The notes beneath the pieces are model-generated. The model did no database searches. It was not told where the DNA came from and saw nothing but the letters and a program-made list of their open reading frames with translations. From an uncultured Litorilinea sp. (GTDB taxonomy: Bacteria > Chloroflexota > Anaerolineae > Caldilineales > Caldilineaceae), in the NCBI GenBank assembly GCA_937922105.1, contig CAKZVN010000166.1, positions 1-14,384 on the forward strand: a DNA stretch of 14,384 nt, read 5' to 3'. Each line of letters opens with the position of its first letter. The stretch's first letter is position 1. Positions 6,261 through 13,331 of this stretch are shown here, one piece after another. The translations under genes were made by a program, and so were the position numbers.

Positions 6261-7250
6261 ATGCCCACCCTGCTTGCCCAACTTGCGCCCCAGCGTGGCA
6301 GCCAGTATACCGACCTGGTCGCCGCGCTCGCGCCCCATGAATTGGCCTTGAGTCCCCTCGGCTCCCGCTTGCGCACAATTGTACCCATCACCCTTGCCGG
6401 ACAGGCCTACCTGCACTGTACGCTTGACGCCATGCCCACCGCACAGGAGTGGGCTGCGCTGGGCGCGCCGGCGCTCATCAGCACCTTCTTCGAGACCTTC
6501 GACCGTCTCGGCGATTTACCCGGCCCGTGGCTGCGTCCCCTGGAACTGCCCTTCATTCCTGCCTTCCCGCCCGACCTAGCCATCGCCCGGCGCTATCGCG
6601 GCAAGACCAACGAGCTGCTCGCCCACCTGCTCTGCAACCTGGCACGCGGGGCAAGCGCCTTTGCCGCCACGCCCTGGTCCGAGTTGCGCGTCTGTGACCC
6701 ACTCGCCGGGGGCGGCACCATCCTCTTCACCGCGCTCATCTTGGGCGCGGAGGTCGCCGGGGTGGAACAAGACGCGCAAGACGTGCAAAGCACCGCCACC
6801 TATGTGCGTCAGTTCATGGTGGAGGCGCGCCTTGCCTGCCGCATCAAGGAAGAACGGCTGCGCGGTCTGGGCAAACGCTGGAGCTTCGGGCTGGGCAATC
6901 CACCGCGGCGCTGTCTCCTAGCCCAGGGCGATACTGCGCAATCCGCCGCGCTCATGGCAGGCTTCAAGCCGCATCTCATCGTCACCGACCTGCCCTACGG
7001 CATCCAACACCAGGGACCCTTGCGCGACCTGCTCAGCCGTAGCCTGCCTGTCTGGGCCGGAATGTTGCCGCCCGGCGGCGGCCTAGCCTTTGCCTGGGAT
7101 GCCACCCGCTTCCCGCGCGAGGAAATGACCGTACTGGTGGAGACGACCGCCGCGCTCGCCGTGCGCAATGCGCCGCCCTATGATCGCCTCGCGCATCGCG
7201 TCGATCGCGTCATCAAGCGTCGCGATCTGCTGGTCGCCACGCGTCTGTAG
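6261..7250 (+). CDS. TRM11/RlmL-like SAM-dependent RNA (or DNA) methyltransferase
   Basis: This 329-residue Rossmann-type methyltransferase of the UPF0020 group has a motif-X-like segment RRYRGKTNELLAHLLCNLA (110-128), motif I CDPLAGGGT (145-153), an acidic SAM-ribose position in VEQD (168-171) and the catalytic motif IV DLPYG (243-247). The last resembles the D/N-PP-Y-G of N2-guanine and N6-adenine RNA methyltransferases. I see no recognisable THUMP domain in the first 100 residues, which lack an obvious known fold. It starts 5 nt after the gamma-subunit stop with no clear Shine-Dalgarno, so it is probably translationally coupled to the dehydratase. No known diol-dehydratase partner belongs to this family; the target is unknown. 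Confidence 0.75.
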   Translation: MPTLLAQLAPQRGSQYTDLVAALAPHELALSPLGSRLRTIVPITLAGQAYLHCTLDAMPTAQEWAALGAPALISTFFETFDRLGDLPGPWLRPLELPFIPAFPPDLAIARRYRGKTNELLAHLLCNLARGASAFAATPWSELRVCDPLAGGGTILFTALILGAEVAGVEQDAQDVQSTATYVRQFMVEARLACRIKEERLRGLGKRWSFGLGNPPRRCLLAQGDTAQSAALMAGFKPHLIVTDLPYGIQHQGPLRDLLSRSLPVWAGMLPPGGGLAFAWDATRFPREEMTVLVETTAALAVRNAPPYDRLAHRVDRVIKRRDLLVATRL

Positions 7251-7288
7251 GTGCATCTCGTCCTGCCGGATCGATAGGTAGGTGTCTT

Positions 7289-7317
7289 TTGACAAGTGTC
7301 CCTTGTTCTTTTATAAT
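7289..7317 (+). promoter_or_regulatory. Perfect-consensus sigma-70 promoter
   Basis: TTGACA at 7289-7294 and TATAAT at 7312-7317 are separated by exactly 17 nt, a 12/12 match to the housekeeping consensus in otherwise GC-rich DNA. Transcription would start near 7324 and run into the substrate-binding protein gene. A match this good suggests strong basal initiation, with control exerted later (the long leader) or by a repressor. Confidence 0.85.
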
Positions 7318-7350
7318 TTGGCATACGAAGCATTCTAACCAGTCGAAACC

Positions 7351-7397
7351 CAAGCCGGATTGCTGCGCCGCCTCAGCGCGAGAGGATGTCCGGTTTG
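7351..7397 (+). ncRNA. Leader hairpin A
   Basis: A 9-bp stem (7351-7359 with 7389-7397, one G-U) encloses a GC-rich region with its own small inner pairing (GCTG/CAGC). It is the first structural element, about 30 nt after the predicted transcription start. Confidence 0.4.
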
Positions 7398-7453
7398 TGC
7401 ATGGAACTACACCCCATCCGGTGTATGTCGTGAGTCCCGCCCATTGCGATCGC

Positions 7454-7481
7454 TCCGGCGTCTCAACTTGTAGACACCGGA
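7454..7481 (+). ncRNA. Leader hairpin C
   Basis: The arms TCCGGCGTCT (7454-7463) and AGACACCGGA (7472-7481) pair over 9 of 10 positions around an 8-nt loop, with a single internal C-A mismatch. Confidence 0.45.
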
Positions 7482-7529
7482 TCAATCATTGTGCACAGTG
7501 CCCCCGGTAACTACACCGCGGGCCGCAGC

Positions 7530-7558
7530 ACCCCAGCCGAGGCACTTCGGCGCGGGGT
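7530..7558 (+). ncRNA. Leader hairpin D, proximal to the ribosome-binding site
   Basis: ACCCC (7530-7534) pairs with GGGGT (7554-7558), and GCCGA (7536-7540) with TCGGC (7547-7551), around a 6-nt loop. It lies about 33 nt upstream of the Shine-Dalgarno and is not followed by a U-tract. Confidence 0.45.
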
Positions 7559-7603
7559 TCATTGTCAACACGTAAAACGGTTGTACTACCCAAAGGAGGC
7601 AGT

Positions 7604-9016
7604 ATGTCTGCTCAAGAGCGCAACCCGCTCCACACCCCGCTCTCTCGGCGCAACGCCCTCAAGCTCATGGGCGGTTTGGCCGGGATGGCAGCCCTGGCTG
7701 CCTGTGCAGCCCCGGTCGCGCCCGTGACGGGTGGCGAGGGCGCCGCGCCTGCAGCCGCCCCCAAGAAGATGATCGTCGCCCATCGCCGCGAATACTTCAA
7801 GGAGATGGAAGACCTCTTCGCCGAGGCGGTAATCAACTGGGGCCGCGCCAACAACGTTGACGTAGAGACCACCACCGTTGCCGCCGAGGCCCGTGAAGAC
7901 TTCGTACCCAAGCTGTTAGCCCAAGTCCAAGCCGGTGACCCGCCCAACCTGGTCTACCACATTCGCTTGACCCAGTTGCTCTACAGCCAAGACGCCGTGG
8001 AACAGGTCAACGACGCCGTAGCAGCCATGGAAGCCCTCTATGGCCCCGCGCCCTATGGTCAGCGCATCACCAACGTCATCAACGGCGACTGGTACGGCAT
8101 CCCCTACATGATGCACGGCGGCGGCCAATTCGCGCGCAAGAGCGTCTTCGAGAACGCCGGCATTGACCCCACAACCCTCGCCACCTACGAGCAGCGCCGC
8201 GACGCCTGTCTGGAGGTCAGCGATCCGGCCGCCAATATGTACGGCTGGGGCCTGACGGTCAACAGCGGCGGTGACGCCACCGGCTTGATCGAGAGCGTCA
8301 TCCAAAACTGGGGCGGCCATTACACCAACGCCGAGATGACCGAGATCACCTTTAACTCGCCGGAGACCCTGGCCGCGGTAGAATTCCTCACTGAGATCTA
8401 CACCAGCGAGAAGTATGCGCCCATGATCCCGCCGGGCGTCATGAGCTGGACCGACGCCTCCAACAATGAGTTCTACCTGGCGGGCACCATCGCCTACACC
8501 CACAATGCCGCCTCGGTCTACGCCAAGGCCAAGGCCGACGGCAACCCGGTCTTCGAAGACACCATCGTCCTGGAGACTGCGGTAGGCCCGACCAATACCA
8601 AGCTCGAGGCGGGCGGCGGCGGTCAGTTCATCATCCCGCGCGGCGCGGCCGATCAGGACCTCTCCAAGGCGCTGGCCGCGCACATGATCCAGCCGGAAAT
8701 CTTCCTGCCCATCTCGCTGGTCTCCGCCGGCCTCTTCCTGCCCGCTTACGCCAGCTACTACGACATGGACGAGGTCGTCCAGGCCTTCGAGGCGGACCCC
8801 AACCTGGCGACCATGGGCCGGGCAGCCCAGGGTGACCACCTCGGCTCCTCCTGGCCTGCGCAGCCCAGCCCCTTCTTCGATGCCATTGCAGCCCAGGCGG
8901 TCCTCACCGACATGATGGCCCAGATCATCGCGCAGGGCGTCAGCCCCGCGGATGCCGTGGCCCAGGCCGCCGAGCGCATGGCGCGCATCGGCGAAGAGAT
9001 GGGCATCCAATTCTAA
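7604..9016 (+). CDS. Extracellular sugar/sugar-acid-binding lipoprotein of an ABC importer (family 1)
   Basis: The 470-residue protein begins with a signal carrying both a twin-arginine-like motif (SRRNALKLM, 14-22) and a lipobox LAAC with Cys34, so it is probably exported folded and lipid-anchored. A low-complexity Ala/Pro linker follows. The mature part has family features: LLAQVQAGDPPNLVYH, GDWYGIPYMMHGGGQFARKSVFENAGIDP, FNSPETLAAVEFLTEIY and a C-terminal helix AVAQAAERMARIGEEMGIQF. The ligand is unknown; gene context suggests a uronate, aldarate or their oligomers. The ATG at 7604 is preferred over an in-frame TTG at 7562 because AAAGGAGG precedes it. No ATPase gene is in the window. Confidence 0.9.
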   Translation: MSAQERNPLHTPLSRRNALKLMGGLAGMAALAACAAPVAPVTGGEGAAPAAAPKKMIVAHRREYFKEMEDLFAEAVINWGRANNVDVETTTVAAEAREDFVPKLLAQVQAGDPPNLVYHIRLTQLLYSQDAVEQVNDAVAAMEALYGPAPYGQRITNVINGDWYGIPYMMHGGGQFARKSVFENAGIDPTTLATYEQRRDACLEVSDPAANMYGWGLTVNSGGDATGLIESVIQNWGGHYTNAEMTEITFNSPETLAAVEFLTEIYTSEKYAPMIPPGVMSWTDASNNEFYLAGTIAYTHNAASVYAKAKADGNPVFEDTIVLETAVGPTNTKLEAGGGGQFIIPRGAADQDLSKALAAHMIQPEIFLPISLVSAGLFLPAYASYYDMDEVVQAFEADPNLATMGRAAQGDHLGSSWPAQPSPFFDAIAAQAVLTDMMAQIIAQGVSPADAVAQAAERMARIGEEMGIQF

Positions 9017-9034
9017 ACCCGGCCCATCCCGACC

Positions 9035-9064
9035 GAGGGGCGGCTTCGTGGGAAGCCGCCCCTC
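9035..9064 (+). terminator. Perfect 13-bp hairpin after the binding-protein gene
   Basis: Positions 9035-9047 pair perfectly with 9052-9064 around a 4-nt GTGG loop, a very stable GC-rich stem 18 nt after the stop codon. Only short pyrimidine-rich sequence follows, with no U-run. Such stems behind binding-protein genes usually raise binding-protein mRNA relative to the downstream permease by partial termination or 3'-end protection. Confidence 0.7.
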
Positions 9065-9103
9065 CTTCACCTTACCCGTCACCCTAGAAAGCCGATCGCT
9101 GCA

Positions 9104-9916
9104 ATGTTCGTCGTCAATCCACGGGAAGCGCTGGAGCAACTAACCCGTCTTAACCCCTTCGACCGCTTTCCCGATGGGCGGCCGCGCGTGCCCGATGATT
9201 TGTTGGAGCGCATGCAGCACGTCACCACCGAAGAAGCCTGGGGCGTCCTGCGGCGCAACGGCTATCATCATCAATTTGAGGGTGACTGGTTTCGTACCCA
9301 CCCCGACCGCATTTTGGTCGGCCGCGCCGTCACCGCCATGATGGTTCCCCATCGCCCCGACCTGCACGATCTGGTCGAAGAAATGGGCAAAAACGAAGGG
9401 CGCATCGGCGGCCAAAATTCCTGGGTCATTGACACCCTACAGCCCAACGATGTCATGGTCATTGACCTCTTCGGCAAGGTCAAAGACGGTACATTCGTGG
9501 GCGACAATTTGGGGACCTCGCTGCGCACGCGCACACGCGCCGGCGCGGTCATCCACGGCGGCATCCGCGACTTTGCCGGCATCAGCCAACTCACCGACGT
9601 CGCCATCTTCTGTCGTGGTCTCCACCCCACTGCCATCGCCGACGTCACTCTGGTGGGCATCAACATCCCCATCCGTATCGGCGCCGCGACGGTGCTCCCG
9701 GGGGACGTCGTCCTGGGCACACCGACCGGCGTCACTTTCATTCCACCCCATCTGGTCCAAGATGTGGTCGAGCGCTCCGAAGACATTCGTGTGCGCGACG
9801 AATTCGGCAAATTGCGCCTGCGTGAAGGCAAATATACACCGGGCGAAATCGATCGCACTTGGTCCCCCGAAATCGAAGCAGACTACCAAAGCTGGCTGGC
9901 GGCCCGCGCCGGTTAA
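9104..9916 (+). CDS. RraA-like protein, putative Mg2+-dependent pyruvate (HMG/CHA-type) aldolase
   Basis: This 270-residue member of the RraA / 4-hydroxy-4-methyl-2-oxoglutarate aldolase fold has a GDNLGTSLRTRTRAGAVIHGGIRD stretch (133-156, shown here only as a location) that includes the conserved Arg155-Asp156 pair, which binds substrate and metal in the aldolases. IPIRIGAATVLPGDVVLGTPTGV (188-210) is the usual closing block. It is longer than RraA proper (about 160 residues), with an N-terminal extension. Genuine RraA inhibits RNase E, but metabolic context favours catalysis, possibly retro-aldol cleavage of a keto-deoxy-aldarate to pyruvate plus tartronate semialdehyde. The start at 9104 has a weak Shine-Dalgarno. 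It sits between the binding-protein and permease genes. Confidence 0.75.
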   Translation: MFVVNPREALEQLTRLNPFDRFPDGRPRVPDDLLERMQHVTTEEAWGVLRRNGYHHQFEGDWFRTHPDRILVGRAVTAMMVPHRPDLHDLVEEMGKNEGRIGGQNSWVIDTLQPNDVMVIDLFGKVKDGTFVGDNLGTSLRTRTRAGAVIHGGIRDFAGISQLTDVAIFCRGLHPTAIADVTLVGINIPIRIGAATVLPGDVVLGTPTGVTFIPPHLVQDVVERSEDIRVRDEFGKLRLREGKYTPGEIDRTWSPEIEADYQSWLAARAG

Positions 9917-9927
9917 GCACATGCTCC

Positions 9928-9947
9928 GCGCCGGCGGCTCCCGGCGC
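9928..9947 (+). terminator. Short hairpin between the RraA-like and permease genes
   Basis: GCGCCGG (9928-9934) pairs perfectly with CCGGCGC (9941-9947) around a 6-nt loop, followed by TTGTTC. This gives weak terminator or attenuator potential inside the import operon. Confidence 0.35.
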
Positions 9948-9987
9948 TTGTTCGGACTTTCGCAGGCTTCTCGTAGGAGAGATCACC

Positions 9988-11901
9988 ATGGCACAACAGG
10001 CCGCGCCGCTTCCCACCACATACCGCCCCGCCCGGCGCTACCCCCTCATGCGGCGTCTTTTCGGGCGCGATTGGCAACTGGGCTTTGCGTTCATCGCGCC
10101 CATCGTCATCCTCATGGTGGTGTTCATCGCTTGGCCCTTTATCAAAGCCCTCTACACCAGCATGACCATTCGCAACCTTGCCACGCGCACCGATGTCTTT
10201 GTCGGCTTCGACAACTACATCCGTCTCTACAGCGACCCCTTCTATATCCAGGCGGTGCGCGCCACGGTGATCTTCACCTTCTGGTCCATTCTGTTCAAGC
10301 TCCTCCTGGGCATGGTCGCGGCGATGCTTCTGCACGGCCAAAAACGCTTCCGCAACCTGCTGACCGGCCTTATTCTCCTCCCCTGGATTGTGCCGTCGGT
10401 CGTGCAGGCCTTGACCTGGAAGTCCATCTACGAACCGCTCTTCGGCGGCCTCAACCCCATCCTGCGCGCCATCGGTCTGATCACCACCGACATCGCCTGG
10501 CTCTCGGACCCACGTTTTGTGATGGGCGCGGTGGTCGCCGTCAATGTCTGGGCTGGGATTCCCTTCTTCACCGTCAACATCATGGCGGGCCTCTCCAGCA
10601 TAGACGCCGAACTCTACGAAGCCGCACAAATTGACGGCGCCAACGCCTGGCAACGCTTTACCGCCATTACCCTGCCCGGCTTGCGCTACGTCATTGCGGT
10701 CGCCACCTTACTTTCCACCATCTGGACCTTCAACGGCTTCGAGACCATCTGGCTCTTGACCGCAGGCGGCCCCGGCAACATGACCAAGGTCTACTCCATC
10801 TTGGCCTATGAAAAGGCGCTGCGCTCGCTCCAGTTCGGCCCCGGCACAGCCGTCGCCTTCAGCCTCACCCCCGTGTTGGCCGCGTTCATCCTCCTGCTCT
10901 CGCGCTACATGCGCCGCGATGTCGGACGCGACGACGTGATCACCTGGCAAGACCGCGTCATTGACGGCATCGGCTGGGTCATCGGCACCATCGGCAGCAT
11001 CATCGCCTGGCCCATCCTGCTGGTCGCCGGCTTCATCGGCAAACTGCTACCCGCGGGCCGCCAAAGCGCCAAGCGCAACGCCCTCATCGGGACGCTCTTC
11101 CGCAGCGCAGGCCTGGCTATCATGCTGGTCTTTGTCCTCTTCCCCTTCTACTGGATTCTGATCACCGCGTTCAAGAGTGATCTCCAGATCGGGCAGCGCA
11201 CGAGCATCTTCTGGCCCGACCCGTGGACACTGGCCCAGTTCGACCGCCTCTTCTACCGCGAGGCGTTCTTCCTCTGGTTCCAAAACTCCACCATCATCGC
11301 CGTCACCACCACCGCGGTCTCGGTCATCGTGGCAGCGCTGGGCGCCTATGCCCTGGCGCGGCTGCGCTTCACCGGCGCCGGCCCCATGCAGACCATCCTG
11401 CTCATCACCTATCTCCTGCCCGGCGCGCTGATGTTCATCCCGCTCTACGGCATTCTCACCGACCTGCGGGTGATCAATACCCGCTGGGCGTTGATCCTGA
11501 CCTACCCGACCTCCATGATTCCCTTTGCCACCTGGCTGCTCATGGGCTACTACCGCGGCATTTCCGAAGAGATGGAACACGCCGCCATGGTGGACGGCGC
11601 CACGCGGCTCAAGGCCTTCCTCTATGTAACACTGCCCTTGACCACGCCCGCGCTGCTGGCGGTGACGCTCTTCTCCTTCACCGCCGCCTGGAAGGAGTAC
11701 CTGTTCGCCTTCGTGTTCATCAGCAGCCGCCGTCTGATGACCTTGCCCGTCGGCTTGGCCCAGACCATTGTCGGCGACATCTACCCCTGGGGCTTGCTGA
11801 TGGCAGCCTCGCTGCTCATCTCCATCCCGGTCGTCATCTTCTACATGTACGGCCAACGCTTCATGGTCGCCGGGTTGACGGCGGGTAGCGTCAAGGGCTA
11901 A
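9988..11901 (+). CDS. Fused ABC sugar permease (MalF/UgpA-like plus MalG/UgpE-like halves in one chain)
   Basis: This 637-residue inner-membrane protein carries two complete sugar-permease halves. The first (about 28-310) has FAFIAPIVILMVVFIAWPF and the cytoplasmic EAA loop EAAQIDGANAWQRFTAITLP (211-230). The second (about 370-637) has FVLFPFYWILITAFKSD and the loop HAAMVDGATRLKAFLYVTLP (531-550). Each EAA loop docks one ATPase copy, so the chain could form the full transmembrane channel. A linker (about 310-370) holds an extra hydrophobic stretch (327-353). Family halves are normally separate proteins of about 300 and 280 residues. The ATG at 9988 has AGGAGA (9975-9980) upstream. The ATPase must be encoded elsewhere, as is common for shared MsmK/UgpC-type ATPases. 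Confidence 0.92.
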   Translation: MAQQAAPLPTTYRPARRYPLMRRLFGRDWQLGFAFIAPIVILMVVFIAWPFIKALYTSMTIRNLATRTDVFVGFDNYIRLYSDPFYIQAVRATVIFTFWSILFKLLLGMVAAMLLHGQKRFRNLLTGLILLPWIVPSVVQALTWKSIYEPLFGGLNPILRAIGLITTDIAWLSDPRFVMGAVVAVNVWAGIPFFTVNIMAGLSSIDAELYEAAQIDGANAWQRFTAITLPGLRYVIAVATLLSTIWTFNGFETIWLLTAGGPGNMTKVYSILAYEKALRSLQFGPGTAVAFSLTPVLAAFILLLSRYMRRDVGRDDVITWQDRVIDGIGWVIGTIGSIIAWPILLVAGFIGKLLPAGRQSAKRNALIGTLFRSAGLAIMLVFVLFPFYWILITAFKSDLQIGQRTSIFWPDPWTLAQFDRLFYREAFFLWFQNSTIIAVTTTAVSVIVAALGAYALARLRFTGAGPMQTILLITYLLPGALMFIPLYGILTDLRVINTRWALILTYPTSMIPFATWLLMGYYRGISEEMEHAAMVDGATRLKAFLYVTLPLTTPALLAVTLFSFTAAWKEYLFAFVFISSRRLMTLPVGLAQTIVGDIYPWGLLMAASLLISIPVVIFYMYGQRFMVAGLTAGSVKG

Positions 11902-11941
11902 CGCTGCGCGCCACGGCCCGCATCGGTTTACCAAATCCAGG

Positions 11942-11973
11942 CGGGAGACTGCGCGCCATGCCGCAGTCTCCCG
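11942..11973 (+). terminator. Perfect 12-bp hairpin after the permease gene
   Basis: Positions 11942-11953 pair perfectly with 11962-11973 around an 8-nt loop and are followed by TTGCATTT, a weak U-rich tail. This is the best intrinsic-terminator candidate among the hairpins here, 40 nt after the permease stop. Confidence 0.6.
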
Positions 11974-12033
11974 TTGCATTTCCAAACCCGCCCACGCACC
12001 GCGTGCGGCCCACCCAGAAACGGACCCCTCCGC

Positions 12034-13320
12034 ATGAAAATCACTGACATCCACGTGACGCCCATCGCCATCAGCGACCCGCCGTTGCTCAATGCTGCCG
12101 GTTTGCACGCACCCTATGCCCTGCGCACCATCATCGAAATCGTCACCGATAACGGCCTCTACGGCCTGGGCGAAGTTCCCGGTAGCGCCGCCACCACCCA
12201 AGCCCTCCTCGACGCCGCCGACGTGCTGGAAGGCAAAGACCCCTTCCAACACAACGCCATCCAAGCCGCCATCGAAGCACGGTTCGGCAAGGAAGGCGCC
12301 GCCGAGCGCGGTCAAAGTCCGTGGGACAAGCGCCGCCTCGTACATGTCTTCAGCGCGCTGGAAGTCGCCTGCTTCGACCTCATGGGCAAAGCCACCGACC
12401 GCCCAGTCTGCGACCTGCTGGGCGGCCGCGTGCGCGACCGCGTCGACTTCTCCGCCTATCTTTTCTATAAATACGAAGGCGCCGGCGGCGCGCTGGGCTT
12501 TGCCACCGACCCCAGCGCCACCGGCTGGGCCGCCGCACGCCAACAAGCCGCGCTGGACCCCGCCGGCGTCGTAGCACAAGCCAAAGCCATGACCGACGCT
12601 TTCGGTTTCAAATCCATCAAACTCAAAGGCGGCGTCATGACCCCGGACGAAGAAGCCGACGCCATCCTGGCGCTCCATGAAGCCTTCGGCCCCGGCACCC
12701 CCCTCCGCTTGGACCCCAACGCCATTTGGTCCATAGAGACCTCCATCCGCATCGGCAAACGGTTGGAGGGCGTGTTGGAGTATTACGAAGACCCCACCCG
12801 CGGCCAAGCCAACATGGGCCAAGTAGCCCAAGCCGTCAACATCCCGCTGGCGACCAACATGTGCACCACCTCCTTCGAGGACATCCCCGGCAGCATCCGC
12901 ACCAATTCCGAAGCCATCATCCTCAGCGACCATCACTTCTGGGGCGGGCTGCGCGCCTCGGTCGAACTGGCGCGCATTTGCCGCACCTTCGGTCGCGGCC
13001 TCTCCATGCATTCCAACAGCCATGTAGGCATCTCGCTGGCAGCCATGGCCCACCTAGCGGCGGCGGTCCCCAACTTGACCTACGCCTGCGACACCCACTA
13101 CCCCTGGCAGTCGGAGGAAGTCCTGGTCGGCGGGCGGCTCACCTTCGACGACGGCGCGCTGGTCGTCGGCAATGAGCCGGGTCTGGGCATCGAACTGGAC
13201 CGCGCTGCGTTGGCTGCGCTCCACCAGCAGTATCTGGCCTGTGGTCTGACCGAACGCAACGACGAAGTCGAAATGCAAAAAGTCCAGCCCGGCTGGAAGT
13301 TCATGGCGACCCGCTATTAA
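12034..13320 (+). CDS. gudD: Glucarate dehydratase family enzyme (enolase superfamily)
   Basis: This 428-residue protein follows GudD along its length (E. coli GudD is about 446). GudD converts D-glucarate to a keto-deoxy-glucarate with Mg2+. Visible landmarks are LNAAGLHAPYALRTIIEI, GLGEVPG, FSALEVACFDLMGKA, the catalytic KLKGG (Lys196, Lys198), LDPNAIW (Asp227, Asn229), YYEDP (Glu252), LATNM (Asn275), SDHHFW (Asp299) and HSNSHVGISL with the catalytic-position His326. After EDP the sequence differs from E. coli (a Glu there appears as Gln258 in my alignment), so a different aldarate is possible. It pairs logically with the uronate dehydrogenase at 1079. The ATG at 12034 has no clear Shine-Dalgarno; the MKITDIHVTP start fits the family. 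Confidence 0.88.
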   Translation: MKITDIHVTPIAISDPPLLNAAGLHAPYALRTIIEIVTDNGLYGLGEVPGSAATTQALLDAADVLEGKDPFQHNAIQAAIEARFGKEGAAERGQSPWDKRRLVHVFSALEVACFDLMGKATDRPVCDLLGGRVRDRVDFSAYLFYKYEGAGGALGFATDPSATGWAAARQQAALDPAGVVAQAKAMTDAFGFKSIKLKGGVMTPDEEADAILALHEAFGPGTPLRLDPNAIWSIETSIRIGKRLEGVLEYYEDPTRGQANMGQVAQAVNIPLATNMCTTSFEDIPGSIRTNSEAIILSDHHFWGGLRASVELARICRTFGRGLSMHSNSHVGISLAAMAHLAAAVPNLTYACDTHYPWQSEEVLVGGRLTFDDGALVVGNEPGLGIELDRAALAALHQQYLACGLTERNDEVEMQKVQPGWKFMATRY

Positions 13321-13331
13321 CGGCTGTAGCA

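Larger units (their letters stand above)
7251..7603 (+). promoter_or_regulatory. Non-coding region of about 350 bp: promoter plus structured 5' leader of the import operon
   Basis: No convincing gene lies here. It contains the consensus promoter at 7289-7317 followed by about 280 nt of predicted leader before the binding-protein ATG. Potential stems are 7351-7359/7389-7397 (9 bp), 7408-7413/7420-7425 (6 bp, 6-nt loop), 7454-7463/7472-7481 (9 bp with one C-A mismatch) and 7530-7540/7547-7558 (two 5-bp helices separated by short bulges). The leader ends with the Shine-Dalgarno AAAGGAGG at 7592-7599. No known riboswitch consensus was recognised with confidence. Confidence 0.6.

Noticed and set aside
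7386..7433. 15-codon upstream ORF in the leader (MSGLCMELHPIRCMS)
   Set aside because: AGAGG directly touches the ATG with no proper spacing, the codons overlap predicted stems, and nothing supports translation.
7505..7520. T-box-like element (ACCGCG)
   Set aside because: The AGGGTGG part of the T-box is absent, and the downstream gene is not an amino-acid or tRNA-synthetase gene.
7400..7525. Cobalamin riboswitch in the leader (fragments such as GGAA...GGTG...AGTCC and GTGCCCCCGGTAACT)
   Set aside because: The fragments are spaced too far apart for the B12 box order, and the closing CCACTG-type element is missing. The leader also lies downstream of the B12 enzyme, before a transporter gene.
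9035..9064. Repeat family or CRISPR-like structure from the many inverted repeats
   Set aside because: The stems at different junctions have unrelated sequences and no regular spacing, so they are individual hairpins. No direct-repeat array was seen anywhere.
9104..9916. RraA as an RNase E inhibitor
   Set aside because: The protein is about 110 residues longer than true RraA and keeps the aldolase Arg-Asp pair. The neighbours are sugar-acid genes, so a metabolic role is more likely.
11047..13053. A 668-codon open frame on the minus strand
   Set aside because: It lies opposite the fused permease and the glucarate-dehydratase-family gene, both clear families on the plus strand. Its composition (Gly/Ala/Val/Asp-rich, no recognisable motif) is what a GC-rich coding strand gives in the opposite frame.
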